From NCBI RefSeq assembly GCF_013267595.1, contig NZ_CP054011.1:1502147-1566146 (forward strand): 64,000 bases of DNA. The letters run 5' to 3'. A program made the translations under genes and the position numbers. Shown here in pieces: positions 19,483 to 29,339 of this stretch. Numbering within the stretch: position 1 is the stretch's first letter; each line of letters starts with the position of its first letter. This stretch comes from Prevotella melaninogenica (GTDB lineage Bacteria; Bacteroidota; Bacteroidia; Bacteroidales; Bacteroidaceae). The notes below the pieces were generated by a model, which did not search any database, had not been told where the DNA came from, and saw only the letters and a list, made by a program, of their open reading frames with translations.

Positions 19483-20844
19483 TTATTCAGCCAATCGACT
19501 AAGGTTCAATGCCCAGCCTACTCGATTGAGTCTACCACGCCAAACCTTTGTACCACTGATTACCCAGAGGTATTCGTCGCTATCAACTGTTGCTGCAAAA
19601 GTCGTTGCAGCCTGTACACCTGTTGGATAAGTGAAGCTCTTATCACTCTTCCATGTGATACCCCCATCACGAGAGAGAAGCATAGAAGCCAACTTACCAC
19701 TACTATTAAGACCTAATGCAAGGGCTGCCTTATCATAGTTTACAACAGAAAGGCTCTTGTAAAGAGGAAGTTGGAACTTATCCGCATTACTCTCTACATA
19801 GCTCCACTGCTCATTCTGACGATAAGAAAGCTTCGTCCATGCAGCATTCTTTGTACCATTTGACAGTGTACCAACAAGCAGTATGCGATACAAGTCAGAT
19901 GAAACTGCTGTAAGTGAAGAACCAATATTGCTTACTGGGAGTAGTGATGCGTTGCTATCTAATGACTCGTTAGTCCAAGTAACACCATTGTTCTTTGAAG
20001 CCAACAACATACCTGACGTTGAAAGAGCAAACAACTCTGCTGGTGACGCTGCCACCAACTGCTTCAAACTGCTGTTTGTAGCCACTGTAGTCCAGCTGCT
20101 GCCGTCTGTAGAGCTATAAACCGTACCATTGTCGATGACGAAAAACTTAGCACCCTGCACAGCCACACTCTTATAAGCATTTGCTGTAAAAGTCTTGCTG
20201 AGCTTTGTCCAGCTGTTGCCATTGTCCTTTGACGCTGCATAAACAACAGTCTGACTACCATTTGTTCCGAAGACAAACACCTTACTACCCGCACTCACAG
20301 CCTTCATTGTTGTGAACGAAGCGAAATTGCTGTTTGACTGCAGTGCCTGCCAGCTAAACACATTACCCCTCTGCTTATGAACATTCACAGAAACCTTATA
20401 ATCTCTGTACTCACTTCCCTTGTTTGAATAAACACGGAAAACGCGTGGGGTACTAAAATTGATGGAATCATTGTTGCGGTAATAAGTGAACTTCTCGTCA
20501 GTTGTTGACTTGATAACAATAGTACCGCTATTCTTTGCCACAACCTTTGCCAACGCACTGGCTGGATTCGTACCATATGGCAAAGAATCAGGGTTATAAA
20601 TCAAACCCTGAGCCTGATCAATATAGAACTTAACTTTAGCAGCATTGAACTTGCCTGTATAAGTACTATCCTTGCCATTCTTAGCAATGGTATCACGCAC
20701 TTGTTTCAACTGTCCCAAAGAAAAGCTCAATATAGCCGTGTCTTTGTAACTTACGCTGGTTTTCTCGTCGTCGTCCTTAAGACAAGAAGTCATTGTCAAA
20801 GTAGCCATCATTAAAGCTACGAGAATATATATCTTATTACGCAT
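19483..20844 (-). CDS. DUF6242 lipoprotein with Asp-box (BNR) repeats
   Basis: 453 aa. The lipoprotein signal (MRNKIYILVALMMATLTMTSC, Cys21) is followed by an N-terminal DUF6242-like beta domain to about residue 160. A beta-propeller-like region then carries at least four Asp-box motifs: SKDNGNSWT, STDGSSWT, SKNNGVTWT and SRDGGITWK. Asp boxes are structural and do not by themselves imply sialidase activity; no sialidase Arg triad was recognised. It lies 20 bp upstream of the barrel gene on the same strand, so probably an envelope partner. Confidence 0.82.
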   Translation of the reverse strand: MRNKIYILVALMMATLTMTSCLKDDDEKTSVSYKDTAILSFSLGQLKQVRDTIAKNGKDSTYTGKFNAAKVKFYIDQAQGLIYNPDSLPYGTNPASALAKVVAKNSGTIVIKSTTDEKFTYYRNNDSINFSTPRVFRVYSNKGSEYRDYKVSVNVHKQRGNVFSWQALQSNSNFASFTTMKAVSAGSKVFVFGTNGSQTVVYAASKDNGNSWTKLSKTFTANAYKSVAVQGAKFFVIDNGTVYSSTDGSSWTTVATNSSLKQLVAASPAELFALSTSGMLLASKNNGVTWTNESLDSNASLLPVSNIGSSLTAVSSDLYRILLVGTLSNGTKNAAWTKLSYRQNEQWSYVESNADKFQLPLYKSLSVVNYDKAALALGLNSSGKLASMLLSRDGGITWKSDKSFTYPTGVQAATTFAATVDSDEYLWVISGTKVWRGRLNRVGWALNLSRLAE

Positions 20845-21276
20845 CAGATACTAATAATTGAATTTAGCTGCAAATTTAATCAGAATTCTTCAGAATCAAC
20901 GTCTTTAACGAGGTTAATTATGTAAAATATCGAAAATAACTGCGTTTTTTTAAGTTTGTTTAGTAAGTATTGCCAAAGTAACGATAAACTTGAAGAAAAA
21001 TGACCAATAAATCACATCTGATAAGATTCTGCTATCTTCCTTACCTTCACATGAACTTCTCAACTGACACTATTGTCTTTCCACACGCCTTTTCTCGACT
21101 TAAAACCTTATCCCTCTTCAACTTTTCTGCGCCTTTGATTGTCTACTTATTTTACATTACATCACACCACCATTTGCCCTCATTGCGGAAAAAATCGTAT
21201 AAGAAGCAAAAAAGACCCTAACAATACTGAGAAGTGTTTTTTATTTGTTACTTTTGCTGATATAATAACTAAAAAT
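20845..21276. other. Intergenic region, little recognisable
   Basis: 432 bp between divergent genes. No convincing gene was found apart from the in-frame extension of the KilA-N ORF, judged noncoding. A Bacteroidetes-type -7 element is listed separately. Confidence 0.5.
21249..21256 (+). promoter_or_regulatory. Candidate -7 box (TACTTTTG) for the KilA-N gene
   Basis: It fits the Bacteroidetes consensus TAnnTTTG and lies 20 bp before the ATG at 21277. This supports the shorter start over the upstream in-frame start at 21139. No clear -33 TTTG was found. Confidence 0.4.
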
Positions 21277-22146
21277 ATGAATACATCAAAGAAGATAACA
21301 GTACAGAGTACAGAAATATCTGTGCTGATAGGAAATGAGAGCGACTACATTTGCCTAACAGATATGGCACATTTCAAAGACAAAGAAAGGACGGATTATG
21401 TCATACAGAACTGGTTACGCACAAGAAGCACAATAGAATATTTGGGAGCATGGGAACAGCTTTACAACCCTAATTTTAATCCCACCGAATTCGATGGGTT
21501 TAGAAATAGCGCAGGATTAAACTCATTTACTCTAACGGCAAAGCAATGGATACAAAAGACAAATGCGATAGGTATTATGTCTAAGGCTGGCAGGTATGGT
21601 GGAACTTACGCACACAAGGATATAGCCTTTAATTTTGGCATGTGGCTAAGTCCTACATTCCAACTTTATATTGTAAAGGAATACCAGCGGTTAAAAGAAC
21701 AAGAGAGCAATCCGCTTTCATTAGAGTGGAACGCAAAGCGAATACTATCCAAAACCAATTATACACTTCATACCGATGCTATTAAAAACGTGATTATTCC
21801 TAAGATGGACATTAAGGATATCAAGCAAGGAATTATCTATGCAACCGAAGCTGATATGTTAAATATCATTCTTTTTGGTTGTAAAGCAAAAGAATGGGCT
21901 CAAGCGAACCCGAATTTGGCATCTAAAGGAATAAATATTAGAGAAACTGCAAGCATCAACCAGTTAGTAGTATTATCTAATATGGAATCTGCTAATTCTG
22001 AAATGATAAAACAAGGGGTATCAAGAAAGCAACGTTTTGAGATTCTCCATAAAATGGCAAAAGAACAGTTAAAGGTACTTGACACGAATAATATAGAACA
22101 AAAATTTAGAAAAATATTACCTGATAGCACAAAGAAAATAGAGTAA
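21277..22146 (+). CDS. KilA-N domain-containing protein
   Basis: 289 aa from the ATG at 21277. The first 120 residues match the KilA-N DNA-binding module (YICLTDMAHFKDKERTDYVIQNWLRTRSTIEYLGAWE, then AKQWIQKTNAIGIMSKAGRYGGTYAHKDIAFNFGMWLSPTFQLYIVKEYQRL). The C-terminal part (about 150-289) is helical and charged. KilA-N proteins are common in phages and mobile elements, but many Bacteroidetes carry them singly on the chromosome. No phage genes adjoin it, so it is probably a lone acquired gene. Function is unknown beyond DNA binding. The reading frame extends upstream to 21139. Confidence 0.85.
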   Translation: MNTSKKITVQSTEISVLIGNESDYICLTDMAHFKDKERTDYVIQNWLRTRSTIEYLGAWEQLYNPNFNPTEFDGFRNSAGLNSFTLTAKQWIQKTNAIGIMSKAGRYGGTYAHKDIAFNFGMWLSPTFQLYIVKEYQRLKEQESNPLSLEWNAKRILSKTNYTLHTDAIKNVIIPKMDIKDIKQGIIYATEADMLNIILFGCKAKEWAQANPNLASKGINIRETASINQLVVLSNMESANSEMIKQGVSRKQRFEILHKMAKEQLKVLDTNNIEQKFRKILPDSTKKIE

Positions 22147-22258
22147 TTAGTATCGAAATAGTTTACACATTTAAGGAATTATATTCGCCTTAATAGTCTA
22201 CTGCTACTCAAATAAAAATCTATCGTAGCTCATTCTACTTCTTTCAGTCAACGTAATG

Positions 22259-22325
22259 ATGCTTCGCACATCTTGTACGGACGTCCCGCACAGGTCGTGC
22301 GGAGGCTGAACACGAGTGGTGCGGA
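22259..22325. repeat. GC-rich intergenic repeat (copy 3)
   Basis: Contains ATGCTTCGCACATCTTGTAC, GTCCCGCACAGGTCGTGCGG and GAGTGGTGCGGAG, related to the copies at 2131 and 13031 and the most diverged of the three. Confidence 0.6.
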
Positions 22326-22526
22326 GTACTTAACACATTCGCCACCATATCCATAAGAATCTGAACAATTAGATGAGAACAATTAAGCAAGTCTACTACA
22401 TGATAAACCATATTGAAAAGCAGAGAGAAGTGAGGGGGCTGAATGTCTATAATAAGAAATGATAGCAGAGATTTTCTGTCTGAAAATTCAGTCATAACCA
22501 AGGGTGATAACTTTTCCAAAACAAAG

Positions 22527-22613
22527 TTTGCTGTCACTCCTGTCACTCAAAACCACCACTTAACTCATTAACAATCAGCACAATTACACGAAGTGTTAAA
22601 AGTGACAGCAAAA
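22527..22613 (-). repeat. Dispersed intergenic repeat, copy A
   Basis: Its reverse complement starts TTTGCTGTCACTTTTAACAC and includes GAGTTAAGT and GAGTGACAGGAGTGACAG. It shares the outer parts with the copy at 29129-29230. Its own ends are inverted repeats (TTTGCTGTCACT / AGTGACAGCAAA). Confidence 0.6.
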
Positions 22614-22697
22614 CAAAATTAAAATTACTGTAGTAATAGTACGTTATATTTCTACCTAAAATTAGCGGTCTTACTGTTCTCTATTACAGAAGGACAA

Positions 22698-22733
22698 ACA
22701 AAAACTCCCACCCGTATTGCTACGGATGGGAGT
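22698..22733 (-). terminator. Rho-independent terminator of pckA
   Basis: A 13-bp stem (ACTCCCATCCGTA / TACGGGTGGGAGT on the minus strand) with a 4-nt loop is followed by TTTTTG. It lies 34 bp beyond the pckA stop codon. Confidence 0.85.
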
Positions 22734-22766
22734 CATTATTATCTATTCAGAAATATTCCGAAAGGA

Positions 22767-24380
22767 TTAGAGCTGTGGACCAGCTGCTACGAGAGCCTTA
22801 CCAGCCTCGTTATTCTCGTACTTCTTGAAGTTCTTGATGAAACGCTCTGCGAGGTCCTTAGCCCTCTTATCCCACTCAGCTGCATCAGCGTAAGTGTCAC
22901 GTGGATCGAGGATATCAGTTGCAACACCTTCGAGCTTTGTAGGAACAGTGAAGTCGAAGTAAGGAATCTGCTTTGTTGGAGCAGCGTCGATTGAGTGGTT
23001 CAAGATAGCGTCGATGATACCACGAGTATCGCGGATAGAGATACGCTTGCCTGTACCATTCCAACCAGTGTTAACCAAGTAAGCCTTAGCGCCACTCTGC
23101 TGCATCTTCTTAACCAACTCCTCAGCATACTTTGTTGGGTGGAGTTCCAAGAATGCCTGACCGAAGCAAGCAGAGAATGTTGGAGTAGGCTCAGTGATAC
23201 CACGCTCTGTACCAGCCAACTTAGCTGTGAAACCAGAGAGGAAGTAGTACTTAGTCTGCTCTGGAGTCAAGATAGATACTGGAGGCAATACACCGAATGC
23301 ATCAGCTGAAAGGAAGATAACCTGCTTAGCAGCTGGACCCTGAGACTCAGGACGCTGGATGTTCTTAATGTGGTAGATTGGGTAAGATACACGAGTGTTC
23401 TCTGTTACGCTCTTATCAGCGAAGTCAATCTTACCATTCTCGTCAACTGTTACGTTCTCGAGGAGAGCGTCACGTGTGATAGCGCCATAGATGTCTGGCT
23501 CAGACTCCTTGTCAAGGTTGATAACCTTAGCATAGCAACCACCCTCGTAGTTGAAGATACCCTTGTCATCCCATCCGTGCTCGTCATCACCGATGAGCTT
23601 ACGCTTTGGATCGGTAGAAAGAGTAGTTTTACCAGTACCAGAAAGACCGAAGAAGATAGCTGTGTTCTCACCGTTCATGTCAGTGTTAGCAGAGCAGTGC
23701 ATAGAAGCCATACCCTTCAATGGCAAGAAGTAGTTCATCATAGAGAACATACCCTTCTTCATCTCACCACCATACCATGTGTTAACGATTACCTGCTCCT
23801 TAGTTGTTACGTTGAACATAACGCAAGTCTCTGAATGAAGACCGAGCTCCTTCCAGTTCTCAACCTTAGCCTTAGAAGCGTTGTAAACGATGAAGTCTGG
23901 CTCCTGATCGAAGTCTGCCTCTGACTTTGGACGGATGAACATGTTTGTTACAAAGTGAGCCTGCCAAGCAACCTCAACGATGAAACGAATCTTCATACGT
24001 GTATCCTTGTGAGTACCGCAGAAACCATCAACTACGAAAAGACGCTTGTTAGAAAGTTCCTTCTTAGCGATGTCCTTAACAGCTGTCCAAGCTTCCTTAG
24101 AAGCACGGTGGTTGTCGTTATGGTATTCCTCAGAATCCCACCATACTGTATCGTGAGAGTTCTCATCATCAACGATGAACTTATCCTTAGGAGAACGACC
24201 AGTGTAGATACCAGTCATTACGTTTACTGCACCAAGCTCAGTCTCCTGACCTCTTTCATAGCCCTGAAGACTCTCTTTTGTTTCTTCATTGAACAATACT
24301 TCGTAAGAAGGATTGTAAAGTACTTCTGTTGTACCTGTAATACCGTACTTCTCAAGTACGCTCTTATCAAACTTTGCCAT
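22767..24380 (-). CDS. pckA: Phosphoenolpyruvate carboxykinase (ATP)
   Basis: 537-aa enzyme interconverting oxaloacetate and PEP. In Bacteroidales it mainly fixes CO2 onto PEP on the route to succinate. Substrate motif TGRSPKDKF (60-68), kinase-1a P-loop GLSGTGKTT (245-253) and the metal segment IGDDEHGW (263-270) are all present. The C-terminal end is normal. Very regular codon use (CGT, AAG, GTT) indicates high expression. It stands alone with its own terminator. Confidence 0.97.
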   Translation of the reverse strand: MAKFDKSVLEKYGITGTTEVLYNPSYEVLFNEETKESLQGYERGQETELGAVNVMTGIYTGRSPKDKFIVDDENSHDTVWWDSEEYHNDNHRASKEAWTAVKDIAKKELSNKRLFVVDGFCGTHKDTRMKIRFIVEVAWQAHFVTNMFIRPKSEADFDQEPDFIVYNASKAKVENWKELGLHSETCVMFNVTTKEQVIVNTWYGGEMKKGMFSMMNYFLPLKGMASMHCSANTDMNGENTAIFFGLSGTGKTTLSTDPKRKLIGDDEHGWDDKGIFNYEGGCYAKVINLDKESEPDIYGAITRDALLENVTVDENGKIDFADKSVTENTRVSYPIYHIKNIQRPESQGPAAKQVIFLSADAFGVLPPVSILTPEQTKYYFLSGFTAKLAGTERGITEPTPTFSACFGQAFLELHPTKYAEELVKKMQQSGAKAYLVNTGWNGTGKRISIRDTRGIIDAILNHSIDAAPTKQIPYFDFTVPTKLEGVATDILDPRDTYADAAEWDKRAKDLAERFIKNFKKYENNEAGKALVAAGPQL

Positions 24381-24552
24381 TTCTTATAAATGTATTTAGT
24401 TGAAAATTGATTTGTTCACTGTTTTTATGTCCTATTTATTAAGACACCGCAAAGGTAATATATTTATTAAATTCACACAAAAAATACCGAAGAAAAAGTA
24501 TCAAAGTATTTGCTTAGAAGGTTAAAGAAATAAAAAAAACAAGAAGCATGGC

Positions 24553-24560
24553 TATATTTG
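24553..24560 (+). promoter_or_regulatory. Candidate -7 box (TATATTTG) for upp
   Basis: It matches TAnnTTTG, about 100 bp before the upp ATG, in the divergent gap with pckA. A -33 element is not clear. Confidence 0.4.
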
Positions 24561-24660
24561 CAAATCAGACTTTGCAAAACCTCAGATTTATTTCTTAATT
24601 TTGCCGAAATTTTGCAGAGCAAGTTGCTAACTTGCTTATCTATAACACCTAAGACTTAAA

Positions 24661-25320
24661 ATGGACATCATTAATTTTTCAGAGCAGAACTCTATTATCA
24701 ATCAGTATTTAGCAGAAATCCGTGATAAGGATTATCAGAAGAATCGTTTGCTCTTCCGCAACAATGTTATTCGTATCGGAGAGTTCGAAGCTTTTGAAAT
24801 TTCTAAAACACTGAACTACGAACCAAAGGATGTTGTTACTCCATTAGGTACGGCTCAGGTTAATGTACCAACTGACAAGATTGTTTTGGCTACTATTTTC
24901 CGTGCTGGATTGCCTTTCCATAACGGTTTCCTTAACATATTCGACCATGCTGGTAATGCTTTCGTTAGTGCTTATCGAGAATATACGGATGCTGAACATC
25001 ATGAGGTAGGTATTCACGTTGAATATCTTGCCACACCAGACATCAACGGTAAGACACTTATCATCGCTGACCCAATGTTGGCTACTGGTGGTTCTATGGA
25101 GTTAGGCTACAAGGCTATCCTTTCAAAGGGAACTCCTCGTCATGTGCATGTTGCTTGTCTTTTGGCTACACCAGAAGGTATCGCACATATCCGCAAAACC
25201 TTCCCTGAAGACTCAACAACCATCTGGTGTGCAGCAATTGACGAAGGATTGAACGAACATAAGTACATTGTTCCTGGCTTCGGTGATGCTGGTGACTTGT
25301 GCTATGGTGAGAAGTTATAA
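24661..25320 (+). CDS. upp: Uracil phosphoribosyltransferase
   Basis: 219-aa PRTase making UMP from uracil and PRPP. The PRPP-binding loop is LIIADPMLATGGSM (about residues 133-146). The C-terminal FGDAGDLCYG is the uracil-binding signature of Upp. Length and start are normal. It is transcribed alone, with a strong terminator 15 bp after its stop, and complements cdd in pyrimidine salvage. Confidence 0.95.
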   Translation: MDIINFSEQNSIINQYLAEIRDKDYQKNRLLFRNNVIRIGEFEAFEISKTLNYEPKDVVTPLGTAQVNVPTDKIVLATIFRAGLPFHNGFLNIFDHAGNAFVSAYREYTDAEHHEVGIHVEYLATPDINGKTLIIADPMLATGGSMELGYKAILSKGTPRHVHVACLLATPEGIAHIRKTFPEDSTTIWCAAIDEGLNEHKYIVPGFGDAGDLCYGEKL

Positions 25321-25335
25321 ATTACTCCATATACA

Positions 25336-25382
25336 ACAAAGGACGATAAAAGTGAGATGCTTTTATCGTCCTTTGTTTTTTT
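25336..25382 (+). terminator. Rho-independent terminator after upp
   Basis: A perfect 17-bp stem (ACAAAGGACGATAAAAG / CTTTTATCGTCCTTTGT) with a 7-nt loop runs into a T-tract at 25376-25382. It may also serve the convergent 25400 gene, because the stem is symmetric. Confidence 0.93.
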
Positions 25383-25399
25383 ATTCATTTCCTTCATCG

Positions 25400-27130
25400 T
25401 TATATCTTAGAGGCAATATGCCTTCTATAAACATCCAAGTGCGATTTCTGTAAGACTTCACTAATATGATTCATACGCTGTTTCTGACTCATATCAGTAT
25501 CGTTTTGTGTCTCATCCTCCTGCATCATAATACGACCATTGCCCTCAACAGGTAAGAACTCATACCACTCCACGGGTACATCATGCCATGAACCGTCACC
25601 ACCATACTTACTAATATAAGACATACGACGTTCTGAACGGAAGCCATAAGCTGTCACGTTAATCAGCGTACTGCCATCGCCCTGTTCCGCAGAAGAAGTC
25701 TTCATGATACAAGGAGTCACACAATCAGGATGCTGGAAATTCTCCTGTCCCCAGAAGTTAGCCAATGCTTCATGTTCCCAGAACGAACTCTTCTGTTCCA
25801 TATCATGTCCGTAGATATCCTTCTGTGGACGTATCTGCTGATACATCGGTACACACAACAAGGGTGCAAAACTAAAGTAGATAGCACGGAAGTATCTCTC
25901 ATTGATTTCGTAAAAGTCTTTTTTAGCCTTCTCAAAGTCAAAACTGCGATACTGAGCAGGGTTCATATCAAGGTCTAACACTTGTAGATGTTCTGGCATG
26001 ATAGTGTTTATCATGTAATGCTTATCAAAATCAAAGTCATCACCATAGCCCTCTTTCTCGTCCATCAACAGTGCCATCAGACTCTGTTGTGCCAATGGTG
26101 TGAAGAGTAAAGCATATTGCTGATTGTTATTACGATTACTTGTATTGAACGCAACCTCAAACTCTTCATTCGTCAACATCGCAAAGTCACCATTCTCAAG
26201 GTTGCGTGCTTTACGCCTCAACATAAACCGATCCCACTTATAACGTAACGAACCTTCTTTTCCTGCCAGCTCACTTGGCTTACGATAGAAGGTCAAGTCG
26301 GGTGCTGCTGTATTACCATAGATAAGCCTTGTACGCTCAAAATAATTAGGATAAGGCGCTGTTACACTGGCATGTAAAGTTTCTGAGTGAGACACAGTAC
26401 GTGGCTTTCCATCAGGACCCGTCTCTGTTGTTGTCCAGAAAATGGTTTTCTGACCGTGATAAGTCTTCTCTCCCATCTCCATCTTTCGTGTTCGACAGAT
26501 GACGAAAGGATTACCATTAATAAGTCCAGAATGGGAATAAAGCACAGAACGCTCGGTATTAAAAGAGTCATTCCATCCGTATGTTTTACGAAGGTCTGCC
26601 AGTCGTTGTGTCGTAAAATAAGGATCGAACTCCAGTCTGGGTACCGTCTTCGACATCATACGCGTAAAGACATCCCAGTCGTAAAGCCTATTCAGAGCAG
26701 CCATCTGATTCCATGCTTGCTCCTTTAAAGTCTTCACCTTATTGTCTAAATCGTTGTGCTGAGTACGTAAAGACTTCAATTTTGGATGTACCTTGAGTAA
26801 TAGAAAGACAAGCAGTAAGGCTGCCACTCCACCTATCATCAAGAGGTATTCCATTGGAAACTCATTCCATTTCACATAAACAACAGCACCACCTGCCACC
26901 ACAGCTATCCACAGAATGACGCATAGGATAGTCCACATCGTGATACGACCAGACACATCCGTGAGTTGCTTCTCACCTGCATAGATTTGTCGACACGTCT
27001 CACGATTAGCCTCAACATCAACCTGCGCCTCGTCAGCAAGTGCGTTAAAGGTTTCATCAGCCACCTTCTTGAACTTATCTTTGAAGGTGCTGATGTATTC
27101 GTTTAGTGGATCATATATATCCTCTACCAT
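25400..27130 (-). CDS. Membrane protein paired with LemA (DUF3137-like)
   Basis: 576 aa. The soluble N-terminus (about 1-45) has LNEYISTFKDKFKKVADETF. Two adjacent transmembrane helices follow (about 46-66, WTILCVILWIAVVAGGAVVYV, and about 75-95). The large cytoplasmic or periplasmic domain contains FNTERSVLYSHSGLINGNPFVICRTRKMEMGEKTYHGQ. This two-TM-plus-beta domain layout resembles DUF3137 proteins, which often neighbour lemA; the family name is tentative. The start lies 14 bp after the lemA stop, so the two genes form an operon and probably act together. Confidence 0.7.
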   Translation of the reverse strand: MVEDIYDPLNEYISTFKDKFKKVADETFNALADEAQVDVEANRETCRQIYAGEKQLTDVSGRITMWTILCVILWIAVVAGGAVVYVKWNEFPMEYLLMIGGVAALLLVFLLLKVHPKLKSLRTQHNDLDNKVKTLKEQAWNQMAALNRLYDWDVFTRMMSKTVPRLEFDPYFTTQRLADLRKTYGWNDSFNTERSVLYSHSGLINGNPFVICRTRKMEMGEKTYHGQKTIFWTTTETGPDGKPRTVSHSETLHASVTAPYPNYFERTRLIYGNTAAPDLTFYRKPSELAGKEGSLRYKWDRFMLRRKARNLENGDFAMLTNEEFEVAFNTSNRNNNQQYALLFTPLAQQSLMALLMDEKEGYGDDFDFDKHYMINTIMPEHLQVLDLDMNPAQYRSFDFEKAKKDFYEINERYFRAIYFSFAPLLCVPMYQQIRPQKDIYGHDMEQKSSFWEHEALANFWGQENFQHPDCVTPCIMKTSSAEQGDGSTLINVTAYGFRSERRMSYISKYGGDGSWHDVPVEWYEFLPVEGNGRIMMQEDETQNDTDMSQKQRMNHISEVLQKSHLDVYRRHIASKI

Positions 27131-27144
27131 TTACTTCTGTAGTC

Positions 27145-27894
27145 TTAGAAGAACTTACCTCTTGCAGCCTCTCGTGTTTCTGCTGTTGCAGTGAATGGTA
27201 TGCGTGTTGTATAACCCTGCTGAGCAGCAACAATCATCTTTGTTGGCCAAGAGAAGATATCAGTATTCCATTGTGTCACACGACTGTTATAAACAGTACG
27301 GGCTGCCGTAATCTCACGCTGCAAGTAGTTATTCTGCTGCATCGCATCAGCAATGGCATTGTGTGCTTTCAACTCTGGATAAGCCTCAACCTGTGGAAAG
27401 AGTCGACCGAAGGCTGTATTTACTTGTGCATTCACATCACTTCTATTTCCCTCATTCACACTACCACTACGAAGGGCTGCAACGGCTTTCATCACATCTT
27501 TATCAAGATCGATAGCACGTTCTACCAATCCAACTACGTTCTGCAGTATCTGTACGCGCTGTTCCAAATAGTTATCAATATTAGACGCCTCAGCCTGAAT
27601 ACGCTGTTCTAACTTCTGGAAATAATTGCGAGCTGATATCTTCATAAAGATAAAGATAACACCTGGAAGGATTCCCACCAAACAGCCTACAACACCTACA
27701 AGCAATGGATTTGTCATCGTACTACCCAATAACAGCACAAACAACAATACCAACACTGGACCAACTACCCACAAAGCAATCTGAAAGAGGGTTGAACCAA
27801 AACCAACTTCAACAGGAAGTTGCTTGTCTATTACATGCACATCACGGCCAGCATCATTAACTGGTCCTGTCACTTCGTCTAATGAATTTGCCAT
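27145..27894 (-). CDS. LemA family protein
   Basis: 249 aa. One or two hydrophobic segments (about 37-58 and 63-85) precede a long helical domain with the family pattern: EAYPELKAHNAIADAMQQN, then LQREITAARTVYNSRVTQWNT and FSWPTKM. LemA proteins are membrane-anchored helical bundles of unknown biochemical role. The N-terminal 35-residue soluble leader and the double TM are longer than in the standard single-TM LemA. It is operonic with the downstream two-TM protein. Confidence 0.88.
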   Translation of the reverse strand: MANSLDEVTGPVNDAGRDVHVIDKQLPVEVGFGSTLFQIALWVVGPVLVLLFVLLLGSTMTNPLLVGVVGCLVGILPGVIFIFMKISARNYFQKLEQRIQAEASNIDNYLEQRVQILQNVVGLVERAIDLDKDVMKAVAALRSGSVNEGNRSDVNAQVNTAFGRLFPQVEAYPELKAHNAIADAMQQNNYLQREITAARTVYNSRVTQWNTDIFSWPTKMIVAAQQGYTTRIPFTATAETREAARGKFF

Positions 27895-28239
27895 AGCTTA
27901 AATCGTTCTTTGTTTTCAATAATATCTATTTTTAGGCTTCAAAGATACATTTTTTTCTTAAAGAGAGCAAATCTATACTCTTTATCTTCCCTTTTATGAA
28001 GACTTGATGACGATTTATAGTATCTATTAGCATAATTCCTTTGTATGATAAAGGACCTCACAAAGATAGGGCGTGTGTCAAAATAGACATATCCTCTTTG
28101 TTGACAAGAAGGTTAACCCTTTTTGACGGAAGGGTCAACCCTTTTTGACGATTAAGTTTTAGGAATTTAAAAGAGAGGATGTGTCTATTTTGATACACTC
28201 TCACATCTTTATGGTTTAAGTTCTTTCAGAACATTATTT
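27895..28239. repeat. Gap with large inverted repeat enclosing a 21-bp tandem repeat
   Basis: Arms at about 28073-28100 and 28171-28198 match in roughly 25 of 28 positions (GTGTGTCAAAATAGACATAT against the reverse complement of ATGTGTCTATTTTGATACAC). Between them, 28109-28150 has two 21-bp units of AAGGTTAACCCTTTTTGACG type. No ORF is inside. It has the shape of a small MITE or a strong structured RNA/terminator region. Confidence 0.7.
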
Positions 28240-28875
28240 TTACTTACAATAGTCTATCAGATTACGTCCCCATGCTGGCTGTAGACCATTCTGCTTTTCC
28301 TTGCTAAACAACTCTTTGATTGTCTCTAAATCCTTTGGACTATTCATACTTGGCTGTCCGGTCTGCTTACTCATATTCTCAAAGAACATGTAAAGAAGAA
28401 TACGAGGACGAGGATTAGATGGGTTAATACCAATAGCTGACTTGTAATAACAGATTGCATCAATGTAATAAAGTTTACCATTCACTGATGGATTCTGTGT
28501 GATGAGTGCTGCATAATAAAAACCCTTCAACGTAAACTGTTCTGAACGATCAACTCCCTTTTTTGTCTGCAATGCCTCAAGGTCAGCCTTCACCGCATCT
28601 AAGAATAAGGAGGAATAATCACTCTGTGGAGAGCGAGCAGCATACTGAAGGGCATAGAACACACGATAATAGGTGGGGAGCCAAGCATCAGGATACTGAG
28701 TTTCCATACGCTTCAATTCATCCATTCCCTTTACAATAGATGTAGCTTCGTCTGCCTTGACGTTACTTAAAGTGGTTTTTAACTGTGCTTCGAACTGATT
28801 GTTGTTCTGTGCATTCATACTGGTTGCGCACATAAGGGCAACGATAACGGCGATTTTAGAAACTAAAGTTTTCAT
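28240..28875 (-). CDS. Secreted protein, TPR-like, function unknown
   Basis: 211 aa from 28875 (MKTLVSKIAVIVALMCATSMNAQ). The ORF is open 30 codons further upstream, but only the shorter start gives a proper signal peptide, with cleavage after Ala 22. The mature protein is helical, with AICYYKSAIGINPSNPRPRILLYMF resembling tetratricopeptide helices, so a binding or scaffolding role is plausible. It is a single gene with repeats on both sides. Confidence 0.78.
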   Translation of the reverse strand: MKTLVSKIAVIVALMCATSMNAQNNNQFEAQLKTTLSNVKADEATSIVKGMDELKRMETQYPDAWLPTYYRVFYALQYAARSPQSDYSSLFLDAVKADLEALQTKKGVDRSEQFTLKGFYYAALITQNPSVNGKLYYIDAICYYKSAIGINPSNPRPRILLYMFFENMSKQTGQPSMNSPKDLETIKELFSKEKQNGLQPAWGRNLIDYCK

Positions 28876-29339
28876 ACGCTTTGATTTTAATAAGTGAAAC
28901 AATGATTTCTGTTGCAAATGTATCAAAGCTTTTGATTGCCTCCAAATAATAGGGACAGACAGCAAAAAAGTGGTTTAAATAACTATCAAGCCCGCTGAAA
29001 TACTATCTTTTGGGACGAATAACTAATACGCTTAGTTCGTTGGATAGTTAAGAGCATGATGTGATATTTCTGACTAAAGTAAGAAGACACGCACTACTCA
29101 TTATTACAAGAATAATTTTACTTTTAGTTTGCTGTTACTTTTAACACTTCGCATAATCCTACTGTAAATTAGCAAGTTAAGTCATTATGACGCATGACAG
29201 GAATGACAGGAAACTCAATTATAAAGGAATATCTATAGAGAAAAAGATAAGATGAAGATGGAATATTGACAATACTACATGGCACTTGACCTGATATATA
29301 CCAGCCCAAGTGCCATATTTTGAATAGACACCTACATCT
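28876..29339. other. Intergenic region
   Basis: 464 bp without a supported gene. It contains dispersed repeat copy B (separate entry). A hairpin GGCACTTG / CAAGTGCC (29281-29314) lies just before the lipoprotein stop and may terminate that minus-strand operon. Confidence 0.55.
29129..29230 (+). repeat. Dispersed intergenic repeat, copy B
   Basis: It begins TTGCTGTTACTTTTAACACT and ends GACAGGAAACTCAATTATAA. The last 57 bp are nearly the same as 36331-36387 (about five mismatches). The first part matches the reverse complement of 22527-22613. Confidence 0.75.

Larger units (their letters stand above)
22147..22766. other. Intergenic region with two repeat families
   Basis: 620 bp with no supported gene. 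It contains the GC-rich repeat (22259-22325), the dispersed repeat in reverse orientation (22527-22613) and the pckA terminator. Each is listed separately. Confidence 0.6.

Noticed and set aside
19483..20844. Sialidase
   Set aside because: Asp boxes are present, but no arginine triad or FRIP motif was seen. Asp boxes occur in many non-enzymatic propellers.
21139..21276. Upstream in-frame start for the KilA-N protein
   Set aside because: It would add a Cys/His/Lys-rich leader with no domain match, and the TACTTTTG box at 21249 favours the ATG at 21277.
23000..23834. Long ORFs opposite pckA, and similar antisense ORFs opposite cysS and bamA
   Set aside because: They are shadows of strongly coding genes, have no start signals or domain patterns and follow the codon bias of the true strand.
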